Positions 1 to 9,665 are shown, counted from the stretch's first letter. The stretch is 64,000 nucleotides of DNA from Planococcus salinarum (GCF_007004625.1 NZ_VIFV01000015.1:23484-87483); one strand, 5' to 3'. Numbers and translations are program-made. Notes: generated by a model from the letters alone, not told the origin.

Positions 1-1
1 G

Positions 2-2167
2 GACTTTTCCATCCAAGGAATGACTTGCGCCAACTGCTCTGCCCGCATCGAGAAAGTATTGAACAAAATGGAAGGCGTCAACACCGCCAATATCAATCTG
101 GCCATGGAAACAGGCCATGTCGAATACAACCCCAACACATTATCTCCCGAAGATTTTGTCAAAAAGATTCAATCAATGGGCTATGATGCCGTACTCAATC
201 AGGAAAACGATGAGGCAGAGGATCATAAGTCACAGGAAATCCGCAAAAAAACACGGTTGTTCTGGATTTCAGCCGCGCTTTCGCTGCCTTTGCTGTGGAC
301 GATGGTCAGCCATTTTTCCTTCACTTCCTGGATGTATGTGCCGGAATTTCTGATGAATCCCTTTGTGCAATGGGCGCTGGCTACACCGGTTCAATTCTGG
401 ATCGGGGCCACCTTTTATAAAGGTGCTTATTTCGCATTAAAGAATAAGAGCGCCAATATGGATGTTCTGGTGGCACTCGGAACTTCAGCTGCCTATTTCT
501 ACAGCGTTTACCTTGTCTTTGCACATCTCGGCAGCCCCCATGCCATGGGACTGTATTTTGAGACAAGTGCTATTTTGATCACATTGATCCTGCTCGGCAA
601 GGTTTTCGAAGCTCGCGCCAAAGGACGTTCTTCCGATGCCATCAAGAAATTGATGAAACTGCAGCCAGAGACAGCTTTGGTGGAACGCAGCGGTGAAGCC
701 GTCGTAACACCCATTTCGGAAGTTCGTACCGGAGATATCCTGTTGATCAAACCCGGCGCTTCGATTCCGGTCGATGCGGCCGTCATCTCCGGCAACTCGG
801 CAGTCGACGAATCAATGCTCACGGGCGAAAGCCTGCCGGTCGACAAAGAATCCGGCGACCCGGTTTATGCAGCTACCGTCAACTCCAATGGATCTTTGCG
901 CGTTAAAGCTGAAAAAGTCGGCAAAGATACGGTATTATCGAATATCATCCGGGTTGTGGAACAGGCACAAGGTTCGAAAGCGCCGATCCAGCGGCTGGCC
1001 GATCAGATTTCCGGCATTTTCGTGCCGATTGTAGTCGGAATTGCGATCATCACTTTCATCGCCTGGTATTTCCTTGTGTCCCCCGGTGACTTTGCCGCTG
1101 CTCTCGAAAGCACCATCGCTGTCCTTGTTATTGCCTGCCCATGTGCCTTGGGGCTGGCGACACCGACTTCGATTATGGCCGGTTCGGGACGCTCAGCTGA
1201 ACAGGGAGTCCTGTTCAAAACAGCCGAATCACTTGAAAACACGAAACATATTGATACCATTGTTCTCGATAAAACAGGGACCATCACAAACGGCCGTCCT
1301 GTCGTCACCGATTTTATCGGCGCGGAAGGTTTTGATATAGAAGAACTGAAAAACCTGGCCGCAAGCGCCGAGAGTCAGTCCGAGCACCCGGTGGCCCAGG
1401 CAATCGCCCAGTACGGCATCAATAATGGAACGGTCAGCCGCTTTGAAGCGGTTCCGGGCCACGGCATACGGGCTGAAGTCGATGGACGGGAAATTTTGAT
1501 GGGCAACCGCAGACTGATGGATGTCCTCGAAATCGATGATACCCTGGCAGAACCCCTTGAAAGCGATGGCAAGACGGTCATGTATATGGCAGTCGACGGC
1601 AAATTCGCCGGTTTGATTGCGGTAGCTGACACCATCAAGGACAACGCCGCCGAAGCTGTAGCGGAAATGAAGAAGCTCGGCTTACACGTGGTGATGCTGA
1701 CGGGTGACCAGGAGCGAACTGCCCAGGCAATCGCACGCCAGGTGGGTATCGATGATGTTGTTTCCGGAGTGCTTCCCGCAGGAAAAGCCGATGTTGTCGC
1801 GAACCTTCAAAAAGAAGGACGGAAAGTCGCGATGGCTGGAGATGGCCTGAACGACGCTCCCGCTCTTGCCACGGCCGACATCGGTATGGCAATGGGTACA
1901 GGCACAGCTATCGCCATGGAAGCATCAGACATCACGCTGATGCAGGGCGATCTGATGCGCGTGGTCGATGCCGTGCGCATGAGCCGCCTGACGGTGAAAA
2001 ACATCAAGCAAAATCTTTTCTGGGCACTTGCCTATAATTCCCTCGGCATCCCGATCGCCGCTGCCGGATTGCTGGCACCGTGGCTTGCGGGCGCCGCGAT
2101 GGCATTCAGTTCTGTTTCCGTCGTCATGAACTCGCTGCGGCTGCAAAGAGTTAAATTGGAGAAATAA
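2..2167 (+). CDS. copA: Copper-translocating P1B-type ATPase, 5' truncated by window edge
   Basis: Membrane pump that exports Cu(I) using ATP. The reading frame is open to the window edge, so the start lies upstream. The visible part begins inside a heavy-metal-binding domain ([13 protein letters not shown]). Counting from the Met at 20, the TGES actuator loop lies near residue 268, the CPC metal motif in the membrane near 373, the phosphorylation motif DKTGT near 417, the HP motif near 456 and the hinge GDGLNDAP near 607. This motif order and the [12 protein letters not shown] context fit CopA rather than Cd/Zn pumps. A second N-terminal metal-binding domain and a copper chaperone or CsoR gene may lie to the left, which cannot be seen here. 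A strong terminator follows immediately. Confidence 0.95.
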   Translation, partial: DFSIQGMTCANCSARIEKVLNKMEGVNTANINLAMETGHVEYNPNTLSPEDFVKKIQSMGYDAVLNQENDEAEDHKSQEIRKKTRLFWISAALSLPLLWTMVSHFSFTSWMYVPEFLMNPFVQWALATPVQFWIGATFYKGAYFALKNKSANMDVLVALGTSAAYFYSVYLVFAHLGSPHAMGLYFETSAILITLILLGKVFEARAKGRSSDAIKKLMKLQPETALVERSGEAVVTPISEVRTGDILLIKPGASIPVDAAVISGNSAVDESMLTGESLPVDKESGDPVYAATVNSNGSLRVKAEKVGKDTVLSNIIRVVEQAQGSKAPIQRLADQISGIFVPIVVGIAIITFIAWYFLVSPGDFAAALESTIAVLVIACPCALGLATPTSIMAGSGRSAEQGVLFKTAESLENTKHIDTIVLDKTGTITNGRPVVTDFIGAEGFDIEELKNLAASAESQSEHPVAQAIAQYGINNGTVSRFEAVPGHGIRAEVDGREILMGNRRLMDVLEIDDTLAEPLESDGKTVMYMAVDGKFAGLIAVADTIKDNAAEAVAEMKKLGLHVVMLTGDQERTAQAIARQVGIDDVVSGVLPAGKADVVANLQKEGRKVAMAGDGLNDAPALATADIGMAMGTGTAIAMEASDITLMQGDLMRVVDAVRMSRLTVKNIKQNLFWALAYNSLGIPIAAAGLLAPWLAGAAMAFSSVSVVMNSLRLQRVKLEK

Positions 2168-2174
2168 CAATCTG

Positions 2175-2208
2175 CCCGCTCCCATTTATTTTGAGGAGCG
2201 GGTTTTTT
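2175..2208 (+). terminator. Rho-independent terminator of copA
   Basis: Eight-base perfect stem CCCGCTCC / GGAGCGGG with a 12-base loop followed by TTTTTT, starting 7 bases after the copA stop codon. Confidence 0.9.
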
Positions 2209-2397
2209 GTCCGGTTTTTTAGGGGTGAGGTGCGGAAATGTCCGGTTGAGGTGCGGGTTGTCTTTTTGCAACTGAAGAAACTCTGAAATCTCTTTTCCTT
2301 TACGAAAAACCTTCATCTTCATTCCTTCCATTTACCTTCGCCACGAACAGATGTAAACTGAAAGCACATATATTTTTAGAAAGCAGGAATTCATCTT

Positions 2398-3579
2398 ATG
2401 AAGAAAACTATTTTATTGCTGATGTCGGTTCAGTTTTTCGTGTACCTGGGGTTCGGCATTATCATACCCATCCTTCCGGAAGTCATCCTGGATCAGGGAT
2501 ACAGCGAAATCCATGTCGGCGGACTCATTACGATATATGCTCTGTCTTCCTTTTTCACCGCTCCGCTATGGGGGAAACTTTCAGACCGCACCGGCAGGAA
2601 GAAACTGATTTTGACCGGACTGGCGGGATTCAGCCTGAGCTTTTTCCTGTTCTCGCTGTTTCTTGACAACCTGGCGCTCCTTTATATGTCGCGCATTATC
2701 GGCGGTCTTTTTTCCGGGGCCCTCTATACCGCGGTAACAGGATACGTTGCTGATATTACGACAGACGAGGAGCGCAATAAATACATGGCCTTTCTCGGGA
2801 TGTCGATCGGCCTTGGCTTTATCTTCGGTCCGGCGATCGGCGGCTTGCTTGGAGCCATTTCACTGTCATTGCCGTTTACCGCATCCGCGGTCCTGACATT
2901 GTTGCTGATGGTATACGCCAGTTTTGTATTGAAAGAACCGGTAAGACAGGGTGAAGCGACGAAGCGCGCACTGCTGCCAAAAGGCGCCAGCACGCTTTGG
3001 AGTTTCCGGATCCGCTACTTGTTCCTGATGTCCTTCATGGTGACGTTTCTGCTGGCCGGCCTGGAATCGACTTTTCAGTTGTTCCAGATTGACCAGATCC
3101 AAATCACTCCGCTGCAACTCGGTTATTTGTTCATGGCCAGCGGGTTTGTGGACGCAGCGATCCAAGGCGGCGTGGTGCGCCGAATAAAAGACGGGGCTGA
3201 AACAAAATGGATCATCGGCGCCCAAATTGTCACCGCAGCCGGCTTGTTGCTGCTGCCGTTCACTTCGAGCCTGGTATTCGCCGGCGTGGCGTTGAGCATT
3301 TTCACAGCCGGCAACGCTCTTTCCCGCACTGCTCTAGTGTCCTTGACTTCGAAGGAATCCGGCGGCAAATATGGAACGGCGGCCGGGATGACCTATTCGA
3401 TGGATAACATGGGACGCATCATCGGCCCGCTGTTCTTCACGTGGCTGTTGACCATGCAAGCGGGCTCGATCTATTTCCTGTCCGGCGCATTGGCAATCGC
3501 CAGCATCCTGTTGATCGTCCTTTACCGCGGATCACCGAAAACCTTACAGGAACCAAAAAAAGCAAGCACTCCGGCATGA
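2398..3579 (+). CDS. MFS multidrug exporter (Bmr/NorA-like, DHA1)
   Basis: Predicted 393-residue inner-membrane protein with about 12 hydrophobic segments, the usual size for DHA1 drug:H+ antiporters. Helix 1 carries GFGIIIPILP, typical of the NorA/Bmr/Tet group, and the loop between helices 2 and 3 carries the MFS signature GKLSDRTGRKK. It probably exports amphipathic drugs or metabolites by proton exchange; the substrate cannot be told from sequence. It stands alone between the copA terminator and a convergent gene. Its stop codon lies in the loop of its own terminator hairpin. AGAAAGCAGG just upstream may act as a weak ribosome binding site. Confidence 0.88.
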   Translation: MKKTILLLMSVQFFVYLGFGIIIPILPEVILDQGYSEIHVGGLITIYALSSFFTAPLWGKLSDRTGRKKLILTGLAGFSLSFFLFSLFLDNLALLYMSRIIGGLFSGALYTAVTGYVADITTDEERNKYMAFLGMSIGLGFIFGPAIGGLLGAISLSLPFTASAVLTLLLMVYASFVLKEPVRQGEATKRALLPKGASTLWSFRIRYLFLMSFMVTFLLAGLESTFQLFQIDQIQITPLQLGYLFMASGFVDAAIQGGVVRRIKDGAETKWIIGAQIVTAAGLLLLPFTSSLVFAGVALSIFTAGNALSRTALVSLTSKESGGKYGTAAGMTYSMDNMGRIIGPLFFTWLLTMQAGSIYFLSGALAIASILLIVLYRGSPKTLQEPKKASTPA

Positions 3580-3595
3580 CCGGGTGCTTGCTTTT
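3560..3595. terminator. Bidirectional terminator between convergent genes
   Basis: Stem AAGCAAGCAC-CCGG / CCGGGTGCTTGCTT with a short loop that contains the TGA stop of the MFS gene. T-rich on the + side and A-rich on the other, so it can serve the convergent dehydrogenase gene too. Confidence 0.85.
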
Positions 3596-3600
3596 CACGT

Positions 3601-4458
3601 TTAATAAGGTGTTCCGCCGTTAACATGAATTACCTGCCCCGTTACATAGGATGAGTCGTCGGACGCGAGGTAAACAAAAGCAGGTGCGAGTTCATCCGGC
3701 TGGCCCGGTCGGCCGAGTGGCGTCGAACTGCCGAAACCTTCGACAACGTCTGCCGGGAATGATGCCGGGATGAGCGGCGTCCAGATTGGTCCCGGGGCGA
3801 CGCCGTTGACACGGATCCCTTCCTTTGCCACTGAACCGGATAAGGCACGTGTAAATGCCAGAATGGCCCCTTTGGTCGAGGAGTAATCGATCAACGTCGG
3901 TTCACCGCGGAAAGCGGTGATGGATGTTGTGTTGATAATGGAAGCGCCGCGCTTCAGATGTTCCAGCGCAGCTTTCGTCAAATAGAACATGCCAAAAACG
4001 TTGGTCCGGAACGTCCGCTCCAGCTGTTCTGCGCTGATGTCCTTCAGCGACGTCTGCATATGCTGCTCTGCTGCATTGTTTACAAGGATATCCAATCCAC
4101 CGAATTCATCCACCACTTTTTGAAGGCTTTCTTTGCAGAAGGTTTCGTCTCCGATATCACCGGCAATCAGCAGGCATTTACCACCTTCCCGCTCGATGAG
4201 ACCCTTCGTTTCTTCCGCATCTTCGTGTTCATCCAAATACATGACGGCAACATCTGCGCCTTCTTTGGCGTATGCCAGCGCAACGGCGCGTCCGATGCCG
4301 CTGTCTCCCCCGGTGATCAGTGCTTTTTTGCCGGGAAGGCGCTGCGCCTTTCCGGCCAGATTTTTATCATAGCTCGGCGCGGGTTCCATTTCTTTCTCGA
4401 ATCCCGGCTGGCGCTCCTGTTCCTGCCCGGGAACGATTTTCGGTCTGTCCTTATCCAT
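3601..4458 (-). CDS. SDR oxidoreductase, YdaD/YhxC-type general stress dehydrogenase
   Basis: NAD(P)-dependent short-chain dehydrogenase of 285 residues. After an unusual charged 40-residue N-terminal extension (rich in Glu, Pro and Lys) it has the Rossmann motif TGGDSGIGRAVA, the NNAAEQ motif, and the catalytic Ser/Tyr/Lys set with YSSTKGA. The extension and the C-terminal GQVIHVNGGTPY are typical of the Bacillus YdaD/YhxC/YhdF group; ydaD encodes general stress protein 39 and is sigma-B controlled in B. subtilis (known). A sigma-B-like promoter lies 40 bases upstream (seen), which agrees. Ribosome binding site GGAAAGGAT. The substrate is unknown. Confidence 0.9.
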   Translation of the reverse strand: MDKDRPKIVPGQEQERQPGFEKEMEPAPSYDKNLAGKAQRLPGKKALITGGDSGIGRAVALAYAKEGADVAVMYLDEHEDAEETKGLIEREGGKCLLIAGDIGDETFCKESLQKVVDEFGGLDILVNNAAEQHMQTSLKDISAEQLERTFRTNVFGMFYLTKAALEHLKRGASIINTTSITAFRGEPTLIDYSSTKGAILAFTRALSGSVAKEGIRVNGVAPGPIWTPLIPASFPADVVEGFGSSTPLGRPGQPDELAPAFVYLASDDSSYVTGQVIHVNGGTPY

Positions 4459-4497
4459 TCGGAATCATCCTTTCCAGATTGTTACGTCTCTGTGGAT

Positions 4498-4522
4498 TTT
4501 CCCTTTCTGGATATTCATAAAC
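4498..4522 (-). promoter_or_regulatory. Putative sigma-B-type promoter for the YdaD-like SDR gene
   Basis: Reading the minus strand: GTTTAT, 13 bases, GGGAAA, ending 40 bases before the start codon. The -35 matches the B. subtilis sigma-B consensus GTTTAA at 5 of 6; the -10 matches GGGTAT at 4 of 6. Confidence 0.45.
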
Positions 4523-4557
4523 CTGAACAGACGCAGTAAAAGAATTGGGTCCATCTT

Positions 4558-5856
4558 TTACTCCTGAAGTTCCGCTTTCACTGGAAATGCATCCCTATCC
4601 AGTTCGGGATGCGCCTGTTTCAGAACGGAAGGCCGCATCGTATAGCCGGTCAACGCAATCAGGCAGATGCTGCTGCCGATGACGACATATTCGGCCGGCA
4701 CCACATCATACAGCAGCCCGAATATCAAATAGCCGAGCGGCATCATTGCCATTGCCATCGATTCCAGAATGCCGAAGACACGCCCCCGGTACTCTTCTTC
4801 CACATCTTTTTGCATCATGACCCCAATCGGCGTGTTGACGAATATGTTCGTGATTCCGAACCCGAGCATCAGAACAAGGAAGTAAACGACCGCTGCCGCG
4901 TACGTAAAGTCGAACAACAGCGGCAAACCCATACCCGCTAACAGGACCGACATCGCGAGAATACCCCGTTTCGCAAATTGCAACGGGAACTTCACTTCTT
5001 TCCGCACGGAAAAGTAGACGGACGCAATCAGCATGCCCACGGCAATCATCGCTTCGATAAACCCGAAATGGGTGGCCTCGATTTTCAATTCCTGGATCGC
5101 GATAAACGGCAAACCGATCATCAGGGCAGAGAAGAAGAAGTTGATGCCAACCGCAACTGTGACAATCACCATCACTACACGGTTTGTTTTTAAATAAGCG
5201 ACCCCCTCCTTCATCCCTGCTGTCATGGATTGTTTCGCTTCTCCGGCAGCTTGAGGGATCCGGTTCGTAAACAGCCTGAAATCCATTGTCGATTCAAGGA
5301 TCACCGCCAGTAAATACGCAGCCACCTGGATAATAAGAAAGATGTTCATGGAAACAAAACCGAACAGGATGCCACCGACGACAGGCCCGCCGATTGCGGC
5401 GATGGCGATGGCGGACTGGTTAAAGCCCATCGCTTTCTGGATGCGTTCCGAATCAATCAGGTTCGCGATGGACGAAGAAAACGTGACGCTTGCGAACATC
5501 GAGCTGATCGAGATGAGTGCGGTTGTCGTGTAAATCGCCGGCAGTGACAAGCCGACAGCGATACTGTAGACGAGCAAACCCGCCACCGCTAACGCACTGG
5601 CAAGCTGGGCCAGAATGACAATCGCTTTCTTCGAGTAATTGTCGGCCATGAAGCCCGCAAAAGGCGCCAGCAAAGTTCGTGGCAGAATGCTGCAAATCAG
5701 GTTGATGGCAAAACTGGCAGCCGATCCGGTAAGGGCCAACACGTATAAACTGATGCCAAAGGTGTAAACTGAACTGCCGAATGTTGACACTAACTTGCTG
5801 ATGGTAAACGTATACAGATGGTAAGTTGCCCGGCTGATTTTCGCTGCTCCACTCAT
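4558..5856 (-). CDS. MFS transporter (DHA3/enterobactin- and macrolide-exporter-like)
   Basis: Predicted 432-residue transporter with about 12 membrane segments. The pattern PFAGFMADNYSKKAIVI after helix 2 and EEEYRGRVFGILESMAM in the central part resemble the DHA3 (MFS_3) exporters that include macrolide and siderophore pumps. It is transcribed divergently from an XRE-TPR regulator, and two near-identical 17-bp palindromes lie in the 119-bp gap. This suggests that the regulator controls this pump, which would then be inducible by a ligand or peptide. The substrate is not predictable. The gene is at the end of its unit; no terminator is evident before the SDR promoter. Confidence 0.85.
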   Translation of the reverse strand: MSGAAKISRATYHLYTFTISKLVSTFGSSVYTFGISLYVLALTGSAASFAINLICSILPRTLLAPFAGFMADNYSKKAIVILAQLASALAVAGLLVYSIAVGLSLPAIYTTTALISISSMFASVTFSSSIANLIDSERIQKAMGFNQSAIAIAAIGGPVVGGILFGFVSMNIFLIIQVAAYLLAVILESTMDFRLFTNRIPQAAGEAKQSMTAGMKEGVAYLKTNRVVMVIVTVAVGINFFFSALMIGLPFIAIQELKIEATHFGFIEAMIAVGMLIASVYFSVRKEVKFPLQFAKRGILAMSVLLAGMGLPLLFDFTYAAAVVYFLVLMLGFGITNIFVNTPIGVMMQKDVEEEYRGRVFGILESMAMAMMPLGYLIFGLLYDVVPAEYVVIGSSICLIALTGYTMRPSVLKQAHPELDRDAFPVKAELQE

Positions 5857-5881
5857 TCCTTGTCACTCTCCACTCCGAAAA

Positions 5882-5898
5882 GTTTAATTTAATTAAAC
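5882..5898. promoter_or_regulatory. Palindromic operator, copy 1 (XRE-TPR/MFS intergenic region)
   Basis: GTTTAAT-TTA-ATTAAAC: perfect 7-bp arms around a 3-base centre, 26 bases from the MFS start codon, just downstream of a plausible minus-strand -10 (TATATT). Confidence 0.65.
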
Positions 5899-5935
5899 AA
5901 AATATATCACACTCATGCTGGCAATGCAAACTAAA

Positions 5936-5952
5936 GTTTAATATAATTAAAC
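5936..5952. promoter_or_regulatory. Palindromic operator, copy 2 (XRE-TPR/MFS intergenic region)
   Basis: GTTTAAT-ATA-ATTAAAC, same arms as copy 1, 54 bases from it centre to centre and directly before TATACT, a probable -10 of the regulator gene. The position predicts autoregulation plus control of the divergent MFS gene. Confidence 0.65.
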
Positions 5953-5975
5953 TATACTGAAAAGCAGGTGAAGTT

Positions 5976-7202
5976 ATGGAGACGTTTGGTGAGCGTATAA
6001 AAAAATTGCGGAAAGAAAAAGGCATGACTCTGCAGGCACTTGCCGGTGAAAAACTTACAAAAGGCATGTTGAGTTTAATAGAAAACAATAAGGCTAACCC
6101 CTCTATGGAAAGCCTTGCTTATATAGCCGAGCGGCTGGGTGTCGATAAAAACGAATTATTGGAGGCGGTATCGGCAACCGAGCTCCGCGAATTATTGGAA
6201 AAAGTGGAAAAGCTTTATAAAGTGGAAATAGCGAGTAGAGAACTTTTCGAAGAGTACAGGAGAATTGTAGAAATGATTGATCCTTATTTGGAAAAACTAC
6301 CATTTCGTTATGAATCGGCAAGGCTCCTTGAAATCTACAGCCGCTGCGGCTATCATTCGCAAACCGGAGATTGGCCGAGCGCACTGGCTAAAGCTGAAGA
6401 AATCTATGACGGTTTGCACATGATCAATCAAAGTGCAGAACTTCATATCCTGAAAGCCATGATGGAATTTAATGAACACCGATACCCCCAGGCTTTGGCA
6501 ATGATTCAATCATCGCGAAAGATTTTTGAAGAAAGAACAGGCGTCTTGGATCCCCTGAAAAAACTGGACTTTGATTATTACGAGTCCGTCTGCTACTCCG
6601 CGGTGGGAGACTATTCAAATTCAACCAGGATCATGGAAACAGCCATCACTTATTCCAAAGAACAGCAAATTTTTTACCGCGTAAGTGATTTATACCGGTT
6701 GGCTGGATTCCAGGCAGTTTTAAATGAAGATATCGACAGCAAAAATTATTATATCGGCAAGCTCAGGTTGTTTGCCGACTTTTCAGATGATGAAGAAATC
6801 GGAGCGTTTGCAGATGCCGTGGAAGTCCACTATTTAAATACATTTGCACATGAATATGAAAAAGCCAATGCAATCATTGACCGGAACTTGAAAAAGAATG
6901 AAGAGACGACCACTTTCCTCTTCACTCTCGAAAAAGGGAAAGCCCTCTATGGTTTAGGCCAGTGGGAAGCATCCATCATGTGGCTGGAAAAGCATAAAAT
7001 TTGGGAGTTCCTCCACCACCCTTACGATTTATCAATGCATTATGAAAAAGATTCCTATTTGGCGCTTGCTTACGAGAAACTTGGAAAACATGAACTCGCC
7101 ATTGAGCATGCAGAAATTGCCAAAAACAATATCGAATCGATGCCGGATCTGCCTTACAAAAAATTCATCGTGGAGGTCTACAACCAAATAACTGCACAAT
7201 AA
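5976..7202 (+). CDS. XRE-family regulator with C-terminal TPR-like repeats
   Basis: A 408-residue DNA-binding regulator. Residues 4-60 form an XRE helix-turn-helix (GERIKKLRKEKGMTLQALA, then SLIENNKANPSMESLAYIAERLGV). The remaining ~340 residues are all-helical and look like degenerate tetratricopeptide repeats (for example LALAYEKLGKHELAIEHAEIAK), an architecture shared with peptide-sensing regulators of the RNPP type and with other Bacillales XRE-TPR proteins. No small signal-peptide gene was found next to it, so peptide sensing is only a possibility. It is divergent from an MFS exporter with twin operators between them. Ribosome binding site AGGTGA, 7 bases upstream. Confidence 0.85.
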   Translation: METFGERIKKLRKEKGMTLQALAGEKLTKGMLSLIENNKANPSMESLAYIAERLGVDKNELLEAVSATELRELLEKVEKLYKVEIASRELFEEYRRIVEMIDPYLEKLPFRYESARLLEIYSRCGYHSQTGDWPSALAKAEEIYDGLHMINQSAELHILKAMMEFNEHRYPQALAMIQSSRKIFEERTGVLDPLKKLDFDYYESVCYSAVGDYSNSTRIMETAITYSKEQQIFYRVSDLYRLAGFQAVLNEDIDSKNYYIGKLRLFADFSDDEEIGAFADAVEVHYLNTFAHEYEKANAIIDRNLKKNEETTTFLFTLEKGKALYGLGQWEASIMWLEKHKIWEFLHHPYDLSMHYEKDSYLALAYEKLGKHELAIEHAEIAKNNIESMPDLPYKKFIVEVYNQITAQ

Positions 7203-7225
7203 AAACCCGCCAATCGGCGGGTTTT
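7202..7225 (+). terminator. Terminator of the XRE-TPR regulator
   Basis: CCCGCC / GGCGGG stem with a 4-base AATC loop, flanked by AAAA and TTTT, directly after the stop codon. Confidence 0.85.
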
Positions 7226-7323
7226 ATTGTGGCATCTGGTATTCGAAATACTTCGTATAAAATTTCAGCAGCGCCGGCTTCCGTGCGTGCGATTTTACAC
7301 CAATACACAATCTTTCCCTCTTC

Positions 7324-8442
7324 CTATAATTTCCGGAAAACCTGTTCAATGTCATAATCGCTCAGTTCGATGTCTGCCGCGCTTCCGATCGAAAGTTTAG
7401 CCAGTTGCGCTCCCAGAAACGGCCCGGCTGTCAGACCCGAAGAACCAAGCGCGTTGGCCGCGAACAGATTCGGGTATCCCGGAACGGCTCCGATGAACGG
7501 CAATGCGCTCAGCGTCGACGGCCGAAACCCGGTACTGGCGCCTGTCAACTCAGCAGAAGCCAAGCCTGGCACCACATCGAGCACTTTATCAAGGATGTGG
7601 TGAATGCCACCTGCTGTCAGTTTGGTGTCAAAACCGGCGTCGTTTTCATGGGTTGCTCCAGCAATGATACGCCCGCCTCCGAACGGCACGATGTACTGGC
7701 CGAACGGCACCATCGCCACCGGCCAGTCGCCTGTTCCTGTTCCTTCAAGCTGCAGTTCGAGAATCTGCGCTTTTTGCGGGACCACGTCCATTTCAAGACC
7801 CAGCGGCTGAAACAGTTCGGGTGCCCACGCCCCTCCCGCTGATACGATGCTGTCCGCGTAAAATTCCTGTTGCTCCGTTCCAACTCCGATTACTTTGTTG
7901 TCCTCAACAAGAAGCCTTGCATTTCCTGCAACAATTTCTGCACCCAATTTGCGGGCAGCACTGATCAGCGCATCCCGCACGGAACGGCCGTCCACCCGGG
8001 CGGCACCACTGACATACAGCGAGCCGTATCGGGTTCCCGCATGTGGAAACAAAGCTTTGGTTTGTTCAGCGTCCAGCCTTTCGATGGTCCCCATCTCAGG
8101 TGCATCCTCGTTCCGCTCCCGAGCCTTTGCCTCCATTTTATCCAGTTTGCTGTCTTCATGAATGCTGACGATGCCCACCTGTTTATAGCCTGTTTCGGTC
8201 TCCCCTAGATTTTCCAATTCCTTAATCAGATCCGGATAGTATTTCGCGCCGCTTTTTGCAAGGTGATACCACGCTTTATTGCGCCGCTGGGAAATCCATG
8301 GACAGACGATTCCCGCCGCTGCTCCTGTAGCCTGGCCTGCGTCTGCCCGGTCGATCAGGACAACGCGTGCTCCCGCCTTTGCCGCTTCGTAAGCAGTTGC
8401 TGCTCCGAGTATCCCTCCACCGATTATGATTAACGATTTCAT
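7324..8442 (-). CDS. FAD-dependent DAO-family oxidoreductase (glycine/D-amino-acid oxidase type)
   Basis: Protein of 372 residues with an N-terminal FAD-binding Rossmann motif (IIIGGGILGAATAYEAAKAGARVVLID) and the DAO-family C-terminal segment GFRPSTLSALPFIG followed by LFAANALGSSGLTAGPFLG. These proteins oxidise amines of small amino acids or related compounds; ThiO, DadA and sarcosine-oxidase relatives have this fold. No thiamine or amino-acid genes lie next to it, so the substrate is open. Stand-alone gene, divergent from the metallo-hydrolase gene. Ribosome binding site AAGGTGA, 5 bases from ATG. Confidence 0.85.
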   Translation of the reverse strand: MKSLIIIGGGILGAATAYEAAKAGARVVLIDRADAGQATGAAAGIVCPWISQRRNKAWYHLAKSGAKYYPDLIKELENLGETETGYKQVGIVSIHEDSKLDKMEAKARERNEDAPEMGTIERLDAEQTKALFPHAGTRYGSLYVSGAARVDGRSVRDALISAARKLGAEIVAGNARLLVEDNKVIGVGTEQQEFYADSIVSAGGAWAPELFQPLGLEMDVVPQKAQILELQLEGTGTGDWPVAMVPFGQYIVPFGGGRIIAGATHENDAGFDTKLTAGGIHHILDKVLDVVPGLASAELTGASTGFRPSTLSALPFIGAVPGYPNLFAANALGSSGLTAGPFLGAQLAKLSIGSAADIELSDYDIEQVFRKL

Positions 8443-8519
8443 CTCTTCACCTTTTCTCTGTTCTGTTTGGTTTTCATTTTATAGTACAACTGCAGGAGAC
8501 TCAACTTCATTCGGCAGCG

Positions 8520-8545
8520 GCTTACCTGATTCAATTTCCGGGTAT
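8520..8545 (+). promoter_or_regulatory. Possible sigma-B-type promoter for the MBL-fold hydrolase gene
   Basis: GCTTAC, 14 bases, GGGTAT. The -10 is a full match to the sigma-B consensus but the -35 matches only 4 of 6, so this is the weakest kind of call. Confidence 0.35.
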
Positions 8546-8593
8546 GCGGGTAAAGCATAAATAGCAATGATATGAAGACAGGAGGAATTTGAA

Positions 8594-9433
8594 ATGGAAA
8601 AAAGTAAAAGCACGGAAGCCATCCTGCCGATGACTTCCCTTAAAAGCGGTGCCGGGGTTGAGGTTGCACCGGATGTATATTGCTACACGAACCAGATTGT
8701 CAATCTTTTGTTCATCGGAGACCCGACAGTAAGCAATGACTATATTCTTGTCGACGCCGGCATGCCGCATTCCGCCAAAAAGATTCTGCAGGAAGCCGAG
8801 AACCGCTTTGGCCCGGACCATAATTTGAAGGCTATCATTCTGACACACGGCCATTTTGATCACGTTGGCAGCATAGTGGAAATCCTCGAGAAATATCCGG
8901 TGCCTGTTTATGCGCATCCTTTGGAATTTTCTTATTTAAAAGGCATCACCGATTACCCGCAAGCCGATTCTTCGGTCGAAGGTGGACTGGTCGCCAAAAT
9001 TTCCAAAGCATTTCCCGTGGAATCCATCGATATTTCACAACACCTCAAAGAGCTGCCGGCTGACGGTTCGGTTCCGGGCATGCCTGGCTGGCAGTGGATC
9101 CATACACCCGGCCATTCGGACGGACATGTTTCGTTGTTCAGAAAAGCCGGGAAACTGCTGATTGCCGGAGACGCGTTTGTAACCGTTAAACAGGACTCTC
9201 TCTATAAAGTCCTTACCCAGAAAAAAGAAGTATGCGGACCTCCCGTCTACCTGACCACTGACTGGCGCGCAGCCTGGGAATCTGTAGTGAAATTGGCTGC
9301 CCTGCAGCCGTCAATCGCTGTGACCGGCCACGGAAAACCAATCTACGGCTCGGAATTAGCGGAAGGACTCATCGATCTGGCGAAAAATTTCCAGGAAAAA
9401 GCCGTTCCTTCCCACGGGAAATTTTTGGAATAA
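8594..9433 (+). CDS. Metallo-beta-lactamase-fold hydrolase
   Basis: A 279-residue cytoplasmic hydrolase. The zinc motif THGHFDHVG lies near residue 95, later metal ligands are the His of HTPGHSDGHV and the Asp of IAGDAF, and the last is in VTGHGKP near the C terminus. This complete ligand set indicates an active binuclear zinc enzyme of the glyoxalase-II/lactonase type. The C-terminal sequence SIAVTGHGKPIYGSEL is common to uncharacterised Bacillales MBL proteins. The substrate is not predictable. Strong ribosome binding site GGAGGA; the gene stands alone between its promoter and a terminator. Confidence 0.88.
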   Translation: MEKSKSTEAILPMTSLKSGAGVEVAPDVYCYTNQIVNLLFIGDPTVSNDYILVDAGMPHSAKKILQEAENRFGPDHNLKAIILTHGHFDHVGSIVEILEKYPVPVYAHPLEFSYLKGITDYPQADSSVEGGLVAKISKAFPVESIDISQHLKELPADGSVPGMPGWQWIHTPGHSDGHVSLFRKAGKLLIAGDAFVTVKQDSLYKVLTQKKEVCGPPVYLTTDWRAAWESVVKLAALQPSIAVTGHGKPIYGSELAEGLIDLAKNFQEKAVPSHGKFLE

Positions 9434-9500
9434 ACAAGCCGCAGCTCCACTTGAAGAAAGCACCCAAAACGTCTTCACCTTTTTATATGCACAACTTTCA

Positions 9501-9525
9501 AACGCCAGCACCCACTGGCGTTTTT
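9501..9525 (+). terminator. Terminator after the MBL-fold hydrolase gene
   Basis: AACGCCAG / CTGGCGTT stem with a 6-base loop followed by a T run, 67 bases after the stop. Confidence 0.85.
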
Positions 9526-9575
9526 CTTGCTGGCTCTCCTAAGTATTTGCAAATATATTAATTTTCAGATTAAAT

Positions 9576-9601
9576 GTTTATAGTCTCAAATGTTGGGGTA
9601 T
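9576..9601 (+). promoter_or_regulatory. Putative sigma-B-type promoter for the glycosyltransferase-phosphatase operon
   Basis: GTTTAT, 14 bases, GGGTAT: -35 at 5 of 6 and -10 at 6 of 6 against the sigma-B consensus, 65 bases before the start codon. Confidence 0.6.
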
Positions 9602-9665
9602 ACAATTTACATAGTCCCAAATTTTTTAATAATCGTTTTATGAAAATAGAATGGAGATGAACTCG

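Noticed and set aside
9651..9665. Earlier ATG start for the glycosyltransferase
   Set aside because: The ribosome binding site GGAGATG lies inside this stretch and serves the ATG at 9666.
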